This document shows positions 8,161 to 11,173 of a stretch of 11,173 bases of DNA, piece after piece. The stretch covers positions 1 to 11,173 of the forward strand of contig JAKSCW010000024.1 of assembly GCA_022360375.1 (NCBI GenBank), written 5' to 3'. The first letter of the stretch is position 1. Each line of letters opens with the position of its first letter. A model generated the notes under the pieces. It was given only the letters and a program-made list of their open reading frames with translations, made no database searches and was not told the DNA's origin. The translations under genes were made by a program, and so were the position numbers. The DNA is from Balneolales bacterium. GTDB taxonomy: Bacteria; Bacteroidota; Rhodothermia; Balneolales; Balneolaceae.

Positions 8161-9961
8161 GACTTTCTTCAATAGTATTATACCAGTTCAACAGGCTGTT
8201 AAAAGCCTTTTTTCGTGTTCCATTTTCATCAATTAAGCCTTTTCGGTTCCAGTAGTTCTGAAATTCTCCGTGATATCGCCTCGGTGTTTTAAAATCTTTC
8301 AGCACCCATGGCATAGTTCCTCTCAGAAAAGGCACTGATGTAGCCATTTTCATGGTTTCATCAATAAAATATTCCTGGAATTCCTCGGTCCATCTTGTCA
8401 TTTTATCCCCATAGTTTCCCGCCAAAGCACCTGCTCCAAATTCACTTAGCAGCATAGGTTTCTCGTACAAGGAGTTCCACTCTACGTCAGTAATTTTGTC
8501 TGGATAGTCTGTACCATACCATCCCACATATTGATTAATCGATAATACATCCAGGTATTCCCCCAGAGGATCATCAATAGTTTTTGTACCACCATCATGT
8601 GAGACTTTTAAAGCAGCAGTTACCAATCTTGAGCTGTCTTTCTCCCTGATGGTTGAGATAAGGTGCTTCAAAAAAGAATTCCTATGATCGATTACGGGAG
8701 TCTCGTTAGCTACACTCCATATTATTACAGACGCTCTGTTTTTATCTCTTTCATAGTTGGATACCATCATTTGCCTTGCAAGCTGAAGGGTTTTTTCGTT
8801 CTGGTAATCCATGTCTTCCCAGTATACCGGGATTTCGCTCCAAACCATCAAACCTAAACTATCTGCCAGCCGGGTCATCTTTTCGGAATGTGGATAGTGC
8901 GCAAGACGAACAAAATTGGCATTTAACTCTTTTGCCTGGGTAAGCAGCTCCTCGGCCGTTTCCCAACTAAGTGTTCTTTTAGGTTCTCCTACTGGTTCTT
9001 CATGTAAGCAAATACCGCGTAAAAAGATGGATTCGCCATTCAGTAAAATTTCTGTTTCTTTCGTTGTAATGGTTCGAAAGCCAACTTTTTCTGAAACTAT
9101 GTCATCTTCTGTTGAAACAACGATAGGATACAATTTTGGATTCTCCGGGCTCCAGGTTTCAATATTATCGGTGGCCAAAGAAAACTCCGCGTATCCATTG
9201 CCAAAAGAAATAAGCTCTTCATTTACATTTAATTCGGGTATTTCAATTCGTATTCGTTGACCGGCAACTTCTTCACCTTTTAACTCCACATATCCTGAAA
9301 TTTCCTGCCCGTCATAGTTAAAAGAATACTCAGAAATATATGTTTCAGGTACTTTTAAAATCCAGACAGAGCGGGTTATCCCTCCGTAGTTCCACCAGTC
9401 AAAATCTGCAGAAGGTATACCATCTGTTGTTCTTTTATTATCTACCGAAAGAACAAGGGAGTTCTCTTCCCCGAGCAAATCCGTAATTTCAAATTGAAAA
9501 GGAGTGAATCCTCCTTCATGCATCCCGATTTTCTCGCCATTCAAATACACATCACTTTTGTAATTAACTGCTTCGAAATAAAGAAAATATTTCAGGCCTT
9601 CTTCTTTTTGAATTTCAAATTTCTTCCTAAACCAGGCTAACCCTTCATACCATAACAACTCGTTGAACTGACTATTCCAATCTCCCGGAACCTCGATAGT
9701 CCATGATGAATCCCACTCATATTCAATGAGTTCCCCTTCGTTTAGTTTGGCAACATCATCAGCTGGAAAATCTCTCCTGTATTTCCTTTTCTTTATCCCT
9801 GTTTCCATCGGATCAAGCAAAAACTTCCATTCACCATTCAGACTGATTCTTTCTCTCCCGTAAATGTTATCAATTACAGAGATTTCCTGTGCTTTGCCGA
9901 AATTGCCCATACTCAAAGAAAGAATACAGGCGAGTGTATATGGAAACAGGTTCTTCAACAT
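8150..9961 (-). CDS. Exported GH2 glycosidase, beta-glucuronidase/beta-galactosidase type
   Basis: A 603-residue GH2 enzyme. Residues 1-24 form a type I signal peptide with likely cleavage after GKA before QE, so the protein is exported; the peptide also supports ATG 9961 as start, and the frame upstream meets a stop at 9983-9985 without another ATG. Domains: sugar-binding jelly roll (about 35-205, with SLNGEWKFLLDP, HEGGFTPFQFEITD and WWNYGGITRSVW), Ig-like (about 207-297), TIM barrel (about 300-595). The acid/base is E420 in IIWSVANETP and the nucleophile E507 in LLSEFGAGA. NRKG at 572-575 fits the Asn-x-Lys motif that recognises the uronic acid carboxylate in beta-glucuronidases, so an exo-acting uronidase is the best guess. 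It shares the GH2 fold with the cytoplasmic enzyme at 2437-4317 but is clearly divergent. No Shine-Dalgarno is visible; a hairpin ends 12 nt before the ATG. It overlaps the lipoprotein gene downstream. Confidence 0.92.
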   Translation of the reverse strand: MLKNLFPYTLACILSLSMGNFGKAQEISVIDNIYGRERISLNGEWKFLLDPMETGIKKRKYRRDFPADDVAKLNEGELIEYEWDSSWTIEVPGDWNSQFNELLWYEGLAWFRKKFEIQKEEGLKYFLYFEAVNYKSDVYLNGEKIGMHEGGFTPFQFEITDLLGEENSLVLSVDNKRTTDGIPSADFDWWNYGGITRSVWILKVPETYISEYSFNYDGQEISGYVELKGEEVAGQRIRIEIPELNVNEELISFGNGYAEFSLATDNIETWSPENPKLYPIVVSTEDDIVSEKVGFRTITTKETEILLNGESIFLRGICLHEEPVGEPKRTLSWETAEELLTQAKELNANFVRLAHYPHSEKMTRLADSLGLMVWSEIPVYWEDMDYQNEKTLQLARQMMVSNYERDKNRASVIIWSVANETPVIDHRNSFLKHLISTIREKDSSRLVTAALKVSHDGGTKTIDDPLGEYLDVLSINQYVGWYGTDYPDKITDVEWNSLYEKPMLLSEFGAGALAGNYGDKMTRWTEEFQEYFIDETMKMATSVPFLRGTMPWVLKDFKTPRRYHGEFQNYWNRKGLIDENGTRKKAFNSLLNWYNTIEESHEN

Positions 9962-9973
9962 TCTGGGATAGAA

Positions 9974-10000
9974 AAGGTGAGCTCATAATGAGCCCACCTT
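9974..10000 (-). terminator. 12-bp hairpin, probable terminator or attenuator
   Basis: In minus-strand RNA the arms AAGGUGGGCUCA and UGAGCUCACCUU pair over 12 bp (one G-U) around a UUA loop, followed by UUC so that the run at the end is UUUUC. It sits 15 nt after the stop of the T9SS protein gene and ends 12 nt before the ATG of the exported GH2 gene. In plus-strand RNA the same position would be an A-C mismatch, so the structure favours the direction of transcription. It may end the upstream transcript, allow partial read-through, or protect a processed 3' end. Confidence 0.75.
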
Positions 10001-10015
10001 AGTTTGTAAACATTG

Positions 10016-11173
10016 CTATTTAATTAACGTCATTCTACCACTGTTGGTAGTTACAACATTCCCCGCCTTTGCGTTAACTCTGTAGATATAGATTCCGGAA
10101 GAAAGGAAACTGGCATCTACTGTTACGGATTGGTTTGCACCGGCGGCCATTCTTTGCACAGGTATACTCATAACCTTTTGCCCAATCATGTTGAAAACAT
10201 CAACAGACACATCTGCTGCTTCCGCCAAGTTGAAGGAGATATTCGTGCTTGGGTTAAATGGATTTGGATAGTTTCCATGAAGCTGGAATACAGAGGGTAT
10301 AGTTAAAGATGGTCCATCTTCTTCATTATTCACCAACGTACCGAACCAGGTTAGTGAACCCAATTGTTGACCATCAGATCCTCCGGAATATGAAGTGAAG
10401 GTGTCTGCATATGCAAAGTCGAATGGCGCATTCGCATTGTCAAATTCAGCGGGATCCTCAGCGTCATTCCAAAAATCAGTAACTATAGCAGCAGGAGTTC
10501 CCGGGCTATTGGTAAAAGTTATGTCTTCATTTATGAAGGTAGCTCCGCTTCCCTGCTCTTCGATATAAGCAGCCGCTGTTGGATTAAAATTAACAGGAGC
10601 CATCACCGTATCGGGATAGGCATCAGTAATAGATGCTGAAAGGAAAATATTGTTGTTATTAGCCGTAAAGCTTTGAGGGCCCAGAGAATCAATCTCCGTT
10701 TGAGTAAGTGAATCGAGCCCAATTACATACAGAGCATCATCGTCATCGGAATCATATCCAAAAAATGAAGAATTAATGAAAAGATTATCCTCAACAACTG
10801 CTTCTACCACAGGTCCTAACTCAACCGCTTGATTCTTTCCAATATTATATGCCGTATTTTGCCTGTAGTACGCATAATTTATCAGGGAACCAGCATCGCG
10901 AATAACCTGCGAAGTAATATTGTAAAACGTATTGTTGTGAAACCATACGGTATCGATTTGATTGCCACGATCATCTAGCACACGGCCATTATCCGGACTT
11001 TCGGTGAAACCGATATTGCTTACAATAGAATTGGTTAAAAACAAACTAATACCAGTTCCATCATTTCGGAATGCACTTTGTGAATCTTTATCTAGATGAC
11101 AATTGTCAATTACTATACGTACGTTATTTTCACTTATCCGAATAATTCTTTGCGGAAAGTTTCCATCCTCATC
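10016..11173 (-). CDS. Secreted beta-helix-like protein with T9SS type A sorting domain (5' end beyond window)
   Basis: The minus-strand frame is open from the window edge to TAG at 10016, giving 385 visible residues; the TTG at 11044 is internal, not the start. The C-terminal 90 residues are a type IX secretion sorting domain: GNYPNPFNPS (10247-10276), then VDVFNMIGQKV, FLSSGIYIYRV and the closing GRMTLIK. This directs export across the outer membrane and surface attachment or release. The part before it has repeated short strands rich in Asn, Asp and aromatic residues (RISENNVRIVIDNCHL, TVWFHNNTFYNITSQVIRDA, VEAVVEDNLFINSSFFGY), the pattern of a right-handed parallel beta-helix as seen in many polysaccharide lyases and surface proteins of Bacteroidota. 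A run of Asp (DSDDDD) may bind calcium. No catalytic residues can be assigned. The hairpin downstream separates it from the GH2 operon, though related function is likely. Confidence 0.85.
   Translation of the reverse strand, partial: DEDGNFPQRIIRISENNVRIVIDNCHLDKDSQSAFRNDGTGISLFLTNSIVSNIGFTESPDNGRVLDDRGNQIDTVWFHNNTFYNITSQVIRDAGSLINYAYYRQNTAYNIGKNQAVELGPVVEAVVEDNLFINSSFFGYDSDDDDALYVIGLDSLTQTEIDSLGPQSFTANNNNIFLSASITDAYPDTVMAPVNFNPTAAAYIEEQGSGATFINEDITFTNSPGTPAAIVTDFWNDAEDPAEFDNANAPFDFAYADTFTSYSGGSDGQQLGSLTWFGTLVNNEEDGPSLTIPSVFQLHGNYPNPFNPSTNISFNLAEAADVSVDVFNMIGQKVMSIPVQRMAAGANQSVTVDASFLSSGIYIYRVNAKAGNVVTTNSGRMTLIK
10019..10285 (-). other. T9SS type A C-terminal sorting domain
   Basis: This stretch encodes the last 89 residues of the beta-helix-like protein. 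It has the opening NYPNPFNPSTNISFNL, a middle DVFNMIGQKVMSI, and the ending GIYIYRVNAKAG then MTLIK. The family is a beta-sandwich recognised by the type IX secretion machinery and normally cleaved on export. The NPFNPST form is typical of Balneolota, Rhodothermota and Ignavibacteriota and is the best taxonomic clue in the window. Confidence 0.93.

Noticed and set aside
8161..8172. TTG start at 8172 for the lipoprotein, four codons upstream of ATG 8160
   Set aside because: ATG 8160 gives a complete lipoprotein signal and a purine-rich stretch before it; the TTG would have no better ribosome site.
9926..9961. Lipobox-like TLAC at residues 9-12 of the exported GH2 enzyme
   Set aside because: The hydrophobic stretch before this Cys is too short and Thr at -3 is not standard; cleavage after GKA at residue 24 fits better.
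10016..11044. Treating TTG 11044 as the start of the T9SS protein
   Set aside because: The frame continues open to the window edge with beta-helix-like sequence, and no signal peptide follows 11044, so it is an internal codon.

Overview
The window is one block of seven protein-coding genes, all on the minus strand, so transcription runs from high to low coordinates. The organism looks like a member of the Bacteroidota or Balneolota/Rhodothermota group. The main reason is that the most upstream protein ends in a type IX secretion (T9SS type A) sorting domain with the NYPNPFNPST signature. Moderately AT-rich DNA, weak or absent Shine-Dalgarno sites on several genes and a carbohydrate-degradation gene cluster fit the same group. 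The taxonomic call is inference.

Layout in transcription order: (1) 11173-10016, 3' part of a secreted beta-helix-like protein with a T9SS sorting domain; its 5' end is outside the window. (2) 10000-9974, a strong hairpin in a 54-nt gap, perfectly paired only in minus-strand RNA. (3) 9961-8150, an exported family GH2 glycosidase. (4) 8160-5599, a large lipoprotein with a beta-sandwich / helical barrel / beta-sandwich layout, of no family I can name. (5) 5595-4345, an NRAMP-fold membrane transporter that lacks the canonical metal-binding motifs. (6) 4317-2437, a second GH2 enzyme, closely related to E. coli beta-glucuronidase and without a signal peptide. (7) 2440-1529, a TIM-barrel sugar isomerase/epimerase. 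(8) 1532 to the left edge, an exported GH20-like hexosaminidase whose 3' end is outside the window.

Genes 3-8 are packed as an operon: overlap of 11 nt, gap of 3 nt, gap of 27 nt, then two ATGA start/stop overlaps. Together they read as an outside-to-inside pathway for a uronic-acid-containing, possibly amino-sugar-containing, glycan. Exported enzymes and the lipoprotein would trim it, the transporter may carry a product (or a metal) across the inner membrane, the cytoplasmic GH2 would split a small glycoside, and the isomerase would process the released sugar. The substrate is not shown by the sequence. No SusC/SusD pair, sulfatase, regulator, tRNA, rRNA, CRISPR array or mobile element is visible. 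The only non-coding stretches are a few nucleotides to 54 nt long.
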